This document shows, one piece after another, positions 24,965 to 33,155 of a stretch of DNA of 64,000 nt. The translations under genes and the position numbers were made by a program. Each line of letters starts with the position of its first letter. Positions within the stretch are counted from its first letter, which is position 1. Origin of the DNA: Streptomyces umbrinus (lineage in GTDB: Bacteria > Actinomycetota > Actinomycetes > Streptomycetales > Streptomycetaceae). The stretch covers positions 6,138,001-6,202,000 of the forward strand of contig NZ_JAUSZI010000002.1 of the NCBI RefSeq assembly GCF_030817415.1. Reading direction: 5' to 3'. The notes under the pieces are model-generated. The model saw only the letters and a list, made by a program, of their open reading frames with translations. It was not told the origin of the DNA and ran no database searches.

Positions 24965-26701
24965 CTACGGGCGCCAGTTCGCCAGTACGCCCTCGTAGAC
25001 CTCCGTGTCCGTGAGCTCGCGCGGGGTCGGGCCCGCGTGGAAGAACGCGGTGTTGTCCGTCTTGAGCTTGCGGAGGTAGTCGAAGGCCTTGTTGTCCTGC
25101 TCGCCGAACGCGATGAAGGAGAAGAAGACGCCGGGGTGGTTCTTGGCCGCGTCCGTGAGGGACTGGGTCGCGGGGGTCTTGGCGTCCGGGGCGCCGTCCG
25201 TCTGGAAGATCACGAGGGCCGGGGCCGTGGGGGCGTCCGACTTCTCGTGGTGGGTGAGGACTTCCTGTACGGCGGCGTGGTAGCTCGTACGTCCCATGCG
25301 GCCGAGGCCCGCGTGGAGTTCGTCGATCTTGTTCTCGTGGTCGGGGAGGGCGAGTTCGCCGGTGCCGTCCAGTTCGGTGGAGAAGAAGACGACGTGGACC
25401 GTGGCGGTGGGGTCCAGGTGGGCGGCCAGGGCGAGGGTCTGCTCGCCGAGGGCCTGGGCGGAGCCGTCCTTGTAGTACGGGCGCATGCTCGCGGAGCGGT
25501 CGAGGACGAGGTAGACCTTGGCACGGGTGCCGGTGAGGTTGTGCTTTTCGAGGGTCGAGGTGGCGGCGTTGTAGGCCGTGAGTAGGCCGGGGGCGTGGGC
25601 CTTGACCTGGGTGAGGGTGGTGGCGGGGGCCGCCTCCCCGGACTCGGCTTCGCCTTCGTCCGCGTCGGTTTTCCCACCCGCACCGCCCGTGACGCTTTCG
25701 TCGCCGGCTGCGAGTGGCCCTTGTGGGGCCTGACCGCCGTCGGCGGCGATGGGCTCCGTGATGGGCTCCATGGTGGGCTCGGGTGCCGGCCCTGCGGACT
25801 CGGCTTCGCCTTCGTCCGCTTCGGATTTCCCACCCGCACCACTCGTGACGCTCTCGTCGTCGACTGCGAGTGGCCCCTGTGGGTCCTCATCACCGTCGGC
25901 GGCCGCGGGCTCGTCCGCCTGCGCGGTGACGGGCTCGGCCTCGGGGGTGACCTCGGCAACCACGGGCTCGGGTGCGGGGACGGCCTCGGCAACCACGGGC
26001 TCGGGTTCGGGCTCGACGACCGGCTCGGGCTCCGGGGTCACGTCGGCGGCGACGGGCTCGGGCTCGGCCTCGACCTTGGCCTCGACCTTGGCCTCCGGCT
26101 CGGCGTCGACCACGGGCTCGGGCTTCACCTCGGCCTCGGGCTCGACGACCGGCTCGGGTTCGACGACGGCCTCGGCCACGGGCTCGGCCTTGGCTTCCAC
26201 GACGGGCTCGGCCTCGGCCTCGACAACCGGCTCGGGCTCGGCTTCCACAACCGGCTCAGCCTTGGCCGCCGGCTCGGTCTCGGCGACCGGCTCCGCCGCA
26301 GCCGTCTGCTCTGCCACCGGCTCTGCCTCAACCACCGGCTCTGCTGCCGGCTCGGCCTCTGTCACCGGCTCGGTCTTGGCCTTCTTGGCAGGCTCGGGCT
26401 TGGTTTCCGGTTCTGTCGTCGGAGACGCCTGCTTCGGGACCGTCACATTGTCGAAGGCCGCCGAAACCAGGTCCTCCACCACTGAGGCCTTGGGCTCGGT
26501 GGCGGGGGCCGGCACCGTGGCCTCCGGCTGAGCCGGCTCAGCCGGTGAGTTCGGCTCGGCCGCCGTAGGCACCGGCTCGGGAGCCGTCTCCTGTCGGGCC
26601 GCCGGCACGCTCGGCTCGGCGGCAGGGGTGGCGGCAGCAGCGGCAGCGTCCCCCTTGCGTGACTTTCCGAACGCATTCCGCAGGCGGGTGAGAATGCCCA
26701 T
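24965..26701 (-). CDS. VWA-domain protein (TerF/TerY-like) with long acidic repeat region
   Basis: Starts at [14 protein letters not shown] (ATG 26701). The 578-residue protein has an amphipathic basic N terminus. About 330 residues of Glu/Pro/Val/Ala-rich near-repeats follow (EPVVEAEP type). A duplicated segment near [19 protein letters not shown] and a C-terminal von Willebrand A domain complete it. The MIDAS motif DRSASMRP and later FQTDGAPD near the end are intact. Similar VWA domains occur in the tellurite/stress Ter family. The low-complexity half is probably disordered and extended. Confidence 0.85.
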   Translation of the reverse strand: MGILTRLRNAFGKSRKGDAAAAAATPAAEPSVPAARQETAPEPVPTAAEPNSPAEPAQPEATVPAPATEPKASVVEDLVSAAFDNVTVPKQASPTTEPETKPEPAKKAKTEPVTEAEPAAEPVVEAEPVAEQTAAAEPVAETEPAAKAEPVVEAEPEPVVEAEAEPVVEAKAEPVAEAVVEPEPVVEPEAEVKPEPVVDAEPEAKVEAKVEAEPEPVAADVTPEPEPVVEPEPEPVVAEAVPAPEPVVAEVTPEAEPVTAQADEPAAADGDEDPQGPLAVDDESVTSGAGGKSEADEGEAESAGPAPEPTMEPITEPIAADGGQAPQGPLAAGDESVTGGAGGKTDADEGEAESGEAAPATTLTQVKAHAPGLLTAYNAATSTLEKHNLTGTRAKVYLVLDRSASMRPYYKDGSAQALGEQTLALAAHLDPTATVHVVFFSTELDGTGELALPDHENKIDELHAGLGRMGRTSYHAAVQEVLTHHEKSDAPTAPALVIFQTDGAPDAKTPATQSLTDAAKNHPGVFFSFIAFGEQDNKAFDYLRKLKTDNTAFFHAGPTPRELTDTEVYEGVLANWRP

Positions 26702-26810
26702 GTGCGCAACCCTTCGCATGAGTTGGTTCCGTCAATCCCTGGCCAGGACGGACACGTAAGGTTAGCCGCAGGATTTGGAGATCTTGGGCAGGGTCGATTA
26801 TGGCCTCCAA

Positions 26811-26828
26811 GTTAGGTTCCCCTTACCT
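26811..26828. promoter_or_regulatory. Possible iron box upstream of PhoX gene
   Basis: TTAGGTTCCCCTTACCT resembles the DtxR/DmdR consensus TTAGGTTAGGCTMACCTAA, with both half-site cores matching. It lies 50 bases upstream of the pho box. The centre and right flank differ from consensus. Confidence 0.3.
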
Positions 26829-26862
26829 CCCCTTTGCCTCGACCCCCCTGCGGACGGCGGGG

Positions 26863-26884
26863 GTTCACCCCTCGTTCACCTCAT
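26863..26884 (+). promoter_or_regulatory. Pho box (PhoP-binding direct repeats)
   Basis: GTTCACCCCTC and GTTCACCTCAT are two adjacent 11-bp direct repeat units of the Streptomyces PhoP type. They end 63 bases before the PhoX start, placing this gene in the phosphate-starvation regulon. Confidence 0.8.
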
Positions 26885-26947
26885 GGCTGCGCCCGCGAAC
26901 GTGCGTGCCCATAGCGTCACGCCGGACACAGACATAGGGGAGGGAAC

Positions 26948-29020
26948 GTGCGCAACCTGCTGCCGTTGATCGGCTCGACCGGCTCACACCCGGGCGGCCG
27001 GTCCGAGATGACCTGTCGGTACCGCTGTGGTGACGCCTGCTTTCACCCGGCGCCCAACACCAGCGCCAACGAATACGTCGGCGACGTCATCGCCGGAGCG
27101 CTCAGCCGCCGTTCCATGATGCGCGCGGCAGCCGCCGTGACCGTCACCGCCGCCGCCGGGGGCGCGGTCGTCGGTGCGGGCGCGACCCCCGCCGCCGCCC
27201 AGGCCCCCGAGGGCACGCCCGCCGCCTTCGCCGGCGGCAAGGCTGCCCGCGGCCTCCGCTTCACCCCCGTCGCGCCGAACACCGCCGACGCCGTGACCGT
27301 CCCGGAGGGCTACGGCCAGAACGTCGTCATCCGCTGGGGCGAGCCCATCCTGCGAGGCGCCCCGGCCTTCGACCCGGACAAGCAGACCGCCAAGGCGCAG
27401 GCGGGCCAGTTCGGCTACAACTGCGACTTCCTCGCCCTGCTCCCGCTGCCGGGCGAGCGCGGCCGCCAACTGCTCGTGGCGAACCACGAGTACACGGACG
27501 AAGTCCTGATGTTCAAGGGATACGACCCCGCCAACCCCACCCGCGAGCAGGCGGAGATCGCCTGGGCCGCCCACGGTCTGGGCGTCGTCGTGGTCGAGGA
27601 GGACCGGAAGAGCGGCAGGCTCACCGCCGTACCCCGCCACCACCTCAACCGCCGCGTCACCGCGACCACCGAGTTCCGGGTCACCGGCCCGGCGGCCGGC
27701 TCGAACCTCCTCAAGACCTCCGCCGACCCGACCGGCAAGAAGGTCCTCGGCACGCTCAACAACTGCGCCGGCGGCCAGACCCCCTGGGGCACGACGCTGC
27801 ACGGCGAGGAGAACTTCAACCAGTACTTCGCCAACGCGAGCCGTCCCACGGACGCGCGCTACGGCATCGGCACCGGCGCCACCGAGCGCAAGTGGGAGCG
27901 TTTCGACAAGCGCTTCGACGTCGCCCAGGAGCCGAACGAGGTGCACCGCTTCGGCTACATCGTCGAGCTGGACCCGTACGACCCCACCTCGACGCCCCGC
28001 AAGCGCACCGCGCTCGGCCGGTTCAAGCACGAGGGCGCGACCATCCGTCTCACGGACGACGGCCGCCCGGTCGCCTACTCCGGTGACGACGAGCGCTTCG
28101 ACTACATGTACAAGTTCGTCGGCAGCAAGCGGATGCGCCACGGCAACAGCCGCTCCGCCCGCGAGCACAACCTGACCCTCCTCGACGAGGGCACCCTCTA
28201 CGTCGCCAAGCTCACCGGCGACTCCCCGGCGACCGAGATCGACGGCACGGGCAAGCTCCCGGCGGACGGTGAGTTCGACGGCAGCGGTACGTGGATCCCG
28301 CTGGCCACCGCCACCGCCAAGGGCGCCGTCTCGCACGTCGAGGGCATGACCGCCGAGGAGGTGTACGTCTTCACGCGCCTCGTCGGTGACAAGGTCGGCG
28401 CCACGAAGATGGACCGCCCCGAGGACATCCAGCCCTCGCCGCACAGCGGCAAGGTCTACGTCGCCCTCACCAACAACACCAACCGCGGTGTCGGTTCGAA
28501 CGCCAAGGCGGACGAGGCCAACCCGCGCAACGCCAACAAGCACGGGCACGTCCTGGAACTCACCGAGCGCCGCAACCGTGCCGACGCCCTGACCTTCGCC
28601 TGGTCGCTGTTCCTCGTCGCGGGCGACCCGAAGGACCCGGCCACGTACTTCGCGGGCTTCCCGAAGGACAAGGTCAGCCAGATCTCCTGCCCCGACAACG
28701 TGGCCTTCGACCCGCACGGCAACCTGTGGATCTCCACCGACGGCGCCCAGCTCGGCTCCCACGACGGCCTGTTCGGCGTGGCCACGAAGGGCGACCGCCG
28801 CGGTGAACTGAAGCAGTTCCTCACCGTGCCGAAGGGCGCCGAGACCTGCGGCCCCATCGTCCAGGACCGCCGCGTCCTCGTGGCGGTCCAGCACCCGGGC
28901 GAGATCACCGGCGCGACCGTCGAGAACCCCGCCAGCATCTGGCCCGACGGCCCCGGCAAGATCGTCCGCCCGGCAGTGGTAGCGGTCTGGCGCAAGGACG
29001 GCTGCGACATCGGCACCTGA
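26948..29020 (+). CDS. TAT-exported PhoX-family alkaline phosphatase
   Basis: GTG start after GGAGGGA. The 690-residue protein has an unusually long N-terminal region followed by a twin-arginine signal (ALSRRSMMRAAAAVTVTAAAGGA). A PhoX/DUF839 domain follows, with GTLNNCAGGQTPWGTTLHGEENF, DDERFDYMYKFV, EGMTAEEVYVF and DRPEDIQPSP. The last holds metal ligands in the family. PhoX enzymes are Fe/Ca-dependent phosphomonoesterases releasing phosphate outside the cell. The upstream pho box supports this role. The large minus-strand frame opposite is a shadow. Confidence 0.95.
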   Translation: MRNLLPLIGSTGSHPGGRSEMTCRYRCGDACFHPAPNTSANEYVGDVIAGALSRRSMMRAAAAVTVTAAAGGAVVGAGATPAAAQAPEGTPAAFAGGKAARGLRFTPVAPNTADAVTVPEGYGQNVVIRWGEPILRGAPAFDPDKQTAKAQAGQFGYNCDFLALLPLPGERGRQLLVANHEYTDEVLMFKGYDPANPTREQAEIAWAAHGLGVVVVEEDRKSGRLTAVPRHHLNRRVTATTEFRVTGPAAGSNLLKTSADPTGKKVLGTLNNCAGGQTPWGTTLHGEENFNQYFANASRPTDARYGIGTGATERKWERFDKRFDVAQEPNEVHRFGYIVELDPYDPTSTPRKRTALGRFKHEGATIRLTDDGRPVAYSGDDERFDYMYKFVGSKRMRHGNSRSAREHNLTLLDEGTLYVAKLTGDSPATEIDGTGKLPADGEFDGSGTWIPLATATAKGAVSHVEGMTAEEVYVFTRLVGDKVGATKMDRPEDIQPSPHSGKVYVALTNNTNRGVGSNAKADEANPRNANKHGHVLELTERRNRADALTFAWSLFLVAGDPKDPATYFAGFPKDKVSQISCPDNVAFDPHGNLWISTDGAQLGSHDGLFGVATKGDRRGELKQFLTVPKGAETCGPIVQDRRVLVAVQHPGEITGATVENPASIWPDGPGKIVRPAVVAVWRKDGCDIGT

Positions 29021-29024
29021 CCCA

Positions 29025-29066
29025 CACCAGGGGGTGCCCTCTCCAAGAAGAGGGCACCCCCTGGTG
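29025..29066. terminator. Strong terminator after PhoX
   Basis: An 18-bp perfect stem (CACCAGGGGGTGCCCTCT and its complement) with a 6-nt loop is followed by CTTTTGTC, 5 bases after the PhoX stop codon. Confidence 0.9.
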
Positions 29067-29071
29067 CTTTT

Positions 29072-29131
29072 GTCTTTCAGGGGCGCGGGGAACTGCGCGA
29101 CCAGCCCCCACCGGGCCCGCACCCGACACAC
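29072..29131 (+). repeat. Dispersed intergenic repeat, copy 1
   Basis: Contains the family core GGGGCGCGGGGAACTGCGCG followed by ACCAGCCCCCACC and GCACCCGACACAC. It lies between the PhoX terminator and the LysR gene end. Confidence 0.85.
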
Positions 29132-29140
29132 GACCGCACC

Positions 29141-30064
29141 TCAAACACCCACCCGATCCAGCCACTCCCGATACCCCGGCGCCTCCCGGGCAACCTCCGA
29201 GTACGCCTCCCACAGCCCGGGAAAAACAGAGTCCAACTCCCCCTCCGTACGCGCCGCGAGCAAAAGCCGCACACCCAGCGGATCCCCCTGAATCCGCCGG
29301 ACGGCCATCGCCGGCCCGGGCTGACACGTCGGCTGGCACACCGTGACGACCTCACCGGTCGAGACGAGTGACGCGGCCGTGTGGTAATCCCCGTGCAGCA
29401 CACGGGGATTGAGCCCCGCCGCCCGCAGCATCCGGTGCACCGCGTCCCACTCGCCGTCCACCGTGGGATCGATCATCCAGCGGTCCTCGGCCAGGTCGGA
29501 GAGCTGAACCTCCGAGCGCGCGGCCGCCGGATGGTCGGCGGGCAGGGAGACGAACTGCGGCTCGCGTTCGACCAGGACGCGCATGGCGAGCCCTTCCGGC
29601 ACCCGCAGCGGACAGCCCTCCACCTCGTGCACGTAGGCGACGTCGAGGCGGCCGTCGGCGAGCATGCGCAGCAGCGCGTTCGGGGAGACGTCCATCTGCA
29701 GGACCGGCTCCCGCTGCCGCGCGCGAAGCCGTCGCAGCCACCCCGCGAGGGCGCGGCTCGCGGTGGAGCCGATCCGGAGCTGGGGACCGTCGTCGTCCTT
29801 CGCGGCGGCCCGCGCCTCCGCGACCAGGGCACGCATTTCGGCCACCAGCGGGCGGGCGCGGCCCAGGACGATGCGGCCGAGCGGGGTCGGCCGGCAGCCG
29901 GTGCGTTCGCGGAGGAAGAGCGGGCCGCCGAGCTCCTGCTCTATGCGCTTGAGCTGGGTGCTCAACGAGGGCTGGGCCACGCCGAGTTGCCGGGCCGCCC
30001 GGTGCAGGCTGCCGGTGTCGGCGATGGCGCACAGTGCGCGGAGGTGCCTCACCTCGAGCTCCAT
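29141..30064 (-). CDS. LysR-family regulator of snpA
   Basis: The 307-residue protein has the LysR N-terminal winged helix (LRALCAIADTGSLHRAARQLGVAQPSLSTQLKRIEQELGG is one unbroken stretch at residues 8-47) and a periplasmic-binding-like effector domain. It is divergent from the snapalysin gene. In S. lividans and S. coelicolor the corresponding regulator (snpR/mprR type) activates the protease gene. A matching dyad lies in the shared promoter. Confidence 0.92.
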   Translation of the reverse strand: MELEVRHLRALCAIADTGSLHRAARQLGVAQPSLSTQLKRIEQELGGPLFLRERTGCRPTPLGRIVLGRARPLVAEMRALVAEARAAAKDDDGPQLRIGSTASRALAGWLRRLRARQREPVLQMDVSPNALLRMLADGRLDVAYVHEVEGCPLRVPEGLAMRVLVEREPQFVSLPADHPAAARSEVQLSDLAEDRWMIDPTVDGEWDAVHRMLRAAGLNPRVLHGDYHTAASLVSTGEVVTVCQPTCQPGPAMAVRRIQGDPLGVRLLLAARTEGELDSVFPGLWEAYSEVAREAPGYREWLDRVGV

Positions 30065-30155
30065 GCGGTGAGCCTAGGACGGTCGCACGAGCCGCACCAG
30101 ACGCACAAACCCCAACCGAAGGGGGCGAGTTGGGTCGGATACTGATCGGTAAGTG

Positions 30156-30175
30156 ATCAATGATCGACCATTGAT
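30156..30175. promoter_or_regulatory. LysR-type operator between regulator and snpA
   Basis: ATCAATG-ATCGAC-CATTGAT is a perfect 7-bp inverted repeat matching the T-N11-A LysR pattern. It is 92 bases from the regulator start and 117 from the snpA start. Confidence 0.65.
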
Positions 30176-30291
30176 GATTGTTTCCGACCGGGTGATAGCT
30201 GCGTCCTATCTCCGATTGCCATCATCACAGCTGCCCCACAGACACAGACACTCACCGATGACGACTTCACCCCCCACTCAAGGAGTCATCG

Positions 30292-30960
30292 ATGCGACTG
30301 TCCACCCGTCTGTCCACACCCGTTCTCTCGGCCGCGGTCGGGCTCGGTCTCACGGCCGCCGTGCTCGGGGCCGTCCCGGCCTCCGCGGCACCCGCGCCCG
30401 TCGCCCCGGCCGCCCCCTTCGCGGGTTACAACGGTTCCGGCGAGGAGGCCAAGGCGAACAAGGCCTTCTTCGACGCGGTGCTGAAGTCCGTGGCCGAGAA
30501 GCGTGCCGCGAACCCGAAGGCCGCCGCCGTCACCGTCGTCTACAACGCCTCCTCCGCGCCCTCCTTCAGCGCCGAGATAGCCCGCAGCACCCAGATCTGG
30601 AACAGCTCCGTCTCGAACGTGAAGCTCCAGTCCGGCTCCAACGCCGACTTCACGTACCGCGAGGGCAACGACTCCCGCGGTTCCTACGCCTCCACGGACG
30701 GGCACGGCAGCGGCTACATCTTCCTCGACTACGCGCAGAACGAGCAGTACGACTCCACGCGCGTGACCGCCCACGAGACCGGGCACGTGCTCGGTCTCCC
30801 CGACCACTACACCGGGCCCTGCAGCGAGCTGATGTCGGGCGGCGGCCCCGGCACGTCCTGCACGAACGCGAACCCGAACGCGGCCGAGCGGGCCCGCGTC
30901 GACCAGCTGTGGGTCAACGGCCTCGCGAAGGCACTGGCGAAGGTGAACCAGGACCGGTAG
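30292..30960 (+). CDS. snpA: Snapalysin, small neutral metalloprotease
   Basis: ATG follows AAGGAG. The 222-residue preproprotein has a Sec signal (to about residue 29, SASAAPAP), a short propeptide and the M7 snapalysin domain. The zinc motif [12 protein letters not shown] near residue 160 is the HExxHxxGxxD type unique to this family. The Cys pair GPCSELM and TSCTN would form the conserved disulfide. It is secreted and digests milk-type proteins. It is controlled by the divergent LysR regulator. Confidence 0.97.
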   Translation: MRLSTRLSTPVLSAAVGLGLTAAVLGAVPASAAPAPVAPAAPFAGYNGSGEEAKANKAFFDAVLKSVAEKRAANPKAAAVTVVYNASSAPSFSAEIARSTQIWNSSVSNVKLQSGSNADFTYREGNDSRGSYASTDGHGSGYIFLDYAQNEQYDSTRVTAHETGHVLGLPDHYTGPCSELMSGGGPGTSCTNANPNAAERARVDQLWVNGLAKALAKVNQDR

Positions 30961-30991
30961 GTCCCCCTGGATGTACCACCCACCCCCCACT

Positions 30992-31030
30992 GACGTGGGC
31001 CGTCCCTCCTGCACAGGGGCGGCCCACGTC
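30992..31030. terminator. Terminator between snpA and convergent membrane-protein gene
   Basis: GACGTGGGCCG (30992-31002) pairs with CGGCCCACGTC (31020-31030), followed by GCCTTTTCC. Confidence 0.8.
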
Positions 31031-31062
31031 GCCTTTTCCCGACCGTGTCGCCACCCCTGCCC

Positions 31063-32142
31063 CTACGTGCTCTTGAAGAGGGTCAGGTCCACGACGAGCG
31101 CCCGGTGGTCCGTGTCTCCGAAGTCCAGGAAGCGGGCCCTGTTCGCCGAGAAGTCCCGGGACACGAGGACGTGGTCGATCTGGGCGCCGAGGGGCGGGGC
31201 CGTTCTGGCCGGCCAGCTCGGCGTGCGGGCGTCGCCTGTGAGGCGGGCGGCGTCCCCGAAGCCGACGTCCAGGATCCGGCGGAAGGCCGCGTGGTCCTGG
31301 GAGGCGTTGAAGTCGCCCGCGAGGACGGTGGGGCGGGTGCGGTGCGCCGCCGCGTAGTCGCGGAGGTCGGACAGTTCCTCGCGCCAGGTGGACAGGTGCG
31401 TCGGCAGCGGCGGCATGGGATGGGCCAGTTGGAGCCTGATCTCGTGGCCCTTCACATCGGCCGTGGCACCGGGCATGCCCATCGTCGCGGGGATGCCCGC
31501 GGCCGGCTTGAGGGGATGGCGGCTGAGGATCACCGAACCGTCGGAGCCCGCGCCTTCCACCACCTGCCGATAGGGATAGGACCCCTTGCCCACGGCACCG
31601 CTCCCGGTGTCCTCCCCGGCCTCCCCGCCTGTGTTGTCCCCCTTGCTCCCCGTGTCCTTTCCGAAGGCCTGCTCCAGCTTCTCCTCGCACCCGTACTCGC
31701 ATTCCTGGACGAAGACGAGGTCGGGGCGCTGGTCCCTGATCGCGTCGATGAGTTCGTCCGTGGCCTGGCCGAACTCGACGTTCGAGGTGAGTACGCGGAG
31801 TTCGGCGACCGGGGCGCCCTTGGGCTGCGACGTCTTTCCGTACGGCTCGATGTACCAGGCGAGCGCGGCGAGCACGGCCACGCTCCAGACGAGCCCGAGG
31901 CGCCAGCGGGTGAGGGCGGCGAAGAGGAGGGCGACGGTGGTGGGGGCGAGGAGCCAGGGCAGGAACGCGAGCAGTTGCGGTACGGGGGTGATGCCGTCGG
32001 TGTCCGCGATGCGGCACCCGACGACTGTGCTCACGCCGGCGAGCAGGAGTGCGGCGAACCAGGCGCCGGCCCGGCTTCCGCCGTGGCGTGACACCGGGAC
32101 GTCGTCCGTCCACTCGTCCGTCTCAGCCGTTGCGCTGCGCAA
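31063..32142 (-). CDS. Membrane-anchored endonuclease/exonuclease/phosphatase-fold protein
   Basis: The 359-residue protein has three N-terminal membrane helices (AWFAALLLAGVSTVVGC, QLLAFLPWLLAPTTVALLFA, LGLVWSVAVLAALAWY) and then an EEP domain. The domain's catalytic signature is VFVQECE, VILSRHPL, LAGDFNAS, IDHVLVS and FGDTDHRALVV. All active-site residues are present. The domain probably faces outside and hydrolyses a phosphodiester or phospholipid; the substrate is unknown. A Gly/Thr/Asp-rich insertion sits in its middle. Confidence 0.88.
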   Translation of the reverse strand: MRSATAETDEWTDDVPVSRHGGSRAGAWFAALLLAGVSTVVGCRIADTDGITPVPQLLAFLPWLLAPTTVALLFAALTRWRLGLVWSVAVLAALAWYIEPYGKTSQPKGAPVAELRVLTSNVEFGQATDELIDAIRDQRPDLVFVQECEYGCEEKLEQAFGKDTGSKGDNTGGEAGEDTGSGAVGKGSYPYRQVVEGAGSDGSVILSRHPLKPAAGIPATMGMPGATADVKGHEIRLQLAHPMPPLPTHLSTWREELSDLRDYAAAHRTRPTVLAGDFNASQDHAAFRRILDVGFGDAARLTGDARTPSWPARTAPPLGAQIDHVLVSRDFSANRARFLDFGDTDHRALVVDLTLFKST

Positions 32143-32215
32143 ATTCGCCCCCTTCCGTTTGCTGGATCCTCCCTTAAAGACGGGGGATGTGGGGGGACGG
32201 TTCAGGGCTGCTGCC

Positions 32216-32286
32216 GGGTGCGGGTCCGCTTGGGCTGGTCGCGCAGTTCCCCGCGCCCCTGAAAGAACGGGCTGCGCCCCTGTTCC
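32216..32286 (-). repeat. Dispersed intergenic repeat, copy 2
   Basis: GGTGCGGGTCCGC, GGCTGGTCGCGCAGTTCCCC and GCGCCCCTGAAAG in the opposite orientation to copy 1, then GGGCTGCGCCCCTG. It lies just after the hydrolase gene end (minus strand). Confidence 0.85.
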
Positions 32287-32307
32287 TTCAACCCCCCTTC
32301 CCCGTAC

Positions 32308-33084
32308 TCAAAGACGACGCAGAAGCGCGGCCAGAGCCGCGTTGAACTGCTCCGGCTGTTCCAGGTTCGGCATGTGGGCCGCTCGCGGGACGACCCGGAG
32401 CGCGGAGCCCGGGATCCCCGCGTGCATGTCCCGCGCGTCCGCCACAGGCGTGTACTCGTCGTCCTCGCCGACCACCACCAGCGTCGGAACGGTGACGCGG
32501 GTCAGCAGTTCGCGGTAGTCGGGGCGTTCCGCCCGCCCCCGCAGGGCGGCCGCCGCGCCCTCGGGGGACGTGGAGGTCATCATGCGGTGCACGTGGGCCG
32601 CCACGTCCGGGTGGGCGTACGGGGCCACCATCCTGTGCAGGACCTCGTCGGCGTACGGCCGCATGCCCTCGCGGAGCAGGCGGTCGGCCATGTCGTTGCG
32701 GGACTTCTTGCCGGCCGGGGTCTCGGCCGCCGGGAACGTGTCCGCCAGGACCAGCGCCCGGACGCGCTCGGGGAACTGCCGGTAGCACTCCATGACGATC
32801 TGGCCGCCCATGGAGAGCCCTGCCAGCGCGAACTCGCGTACGCCCAGGTCGTCGAGGAGGGCCGAGATGTCCTCCGCGAATGTGGCGAGCGCGGTCACCC
32901 CGGGCACCACCGGGGACCTGCCGTAGCCGCGCAGGTCGGGGGCGATCACCCGGCGGTCCGGGGAGAAGGCGGCGATCTGCGGGGCCCACATGGTGCGGTC
33001 GAAGGGGTGGCCGTGGATCAGGACAAGGGGCACGGAGGTTGAGGCATGCGCGCCTTTGTCCTCGTACAGGAGGAAGGGAGCCAT
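32308..33084 (-). CDS. Alpha/beta hydrolase
   Basis: Starts at MAPFLLYEDK (ATG 33084) after AGGAGG. The 258-residue protein has the oxyanion segment LIHGHPFDRTMW, the nucleophile elbow GLSMGGQ near residue 93, an acid in GEDDEYTPVAD and the catalytic His in PRAAHMPNLEQP near the end. The triad is complete. The small-molecule substrate is unknown. It is divergent from a MocR-type regulator, which probably controls it. Confidence 0.92.
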   Translation of the reverse strand: MAPFLLYEDKGAHASTSVPLVLIHGHPFDRTMWAPQIAAFSPDRRVIAPDLRGYGRSPVVPGVTALATFAEDISALLDDLGVREFALAGLSMGGQIVMECYRQFPERVRALVLADTFPAAETPAGKKSRNDMADRLLREGMRPYADEVLHRMVAPYAHPDVAAHVHRMMTSTSPEGAAAALRGRAERPDYRELLTRVTVPTLVVVGEDDEYTPVADARDMHAGIPGSALRVVPRAAHMPNLEQPEQFNAALAALLRRL

Positions 33085-33111
33085 GTTCAGGACCCTAGAT
33101 TCAGGGAACTC

Positions 33112-33145
33112 CTCGGTGCAATAAGATCTTTGCTCTCGGTGCAAT
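33112..33145. promoter_or_regulatory. MocR-type direct-repeat operator
   Basis: CTCGGTGCAAT occurs perfectly at 33112-33122 and 33135-33145, a 23-bp period. It sits in the short divergent region between hydrolase and regulator. Paired direct repeats are typical of MocR regulators such as PdxR and GabR. Confidence 0.65.
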
Positions 33146-33155
33146 CCAGGGAGGG

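Noticed and set aside
25595..26531. Gly/Leu- and Gly/Ser-rich plus-strand frames
   Set aside because: Antisense to the acidic repeats of the VWA protein; no ribosome site.
26984..29131. 715-codon minus-strand frame
   Set aside because: Antisense to PhoX, which has a TAT signal, a pho box and a terminator on the plus strand.
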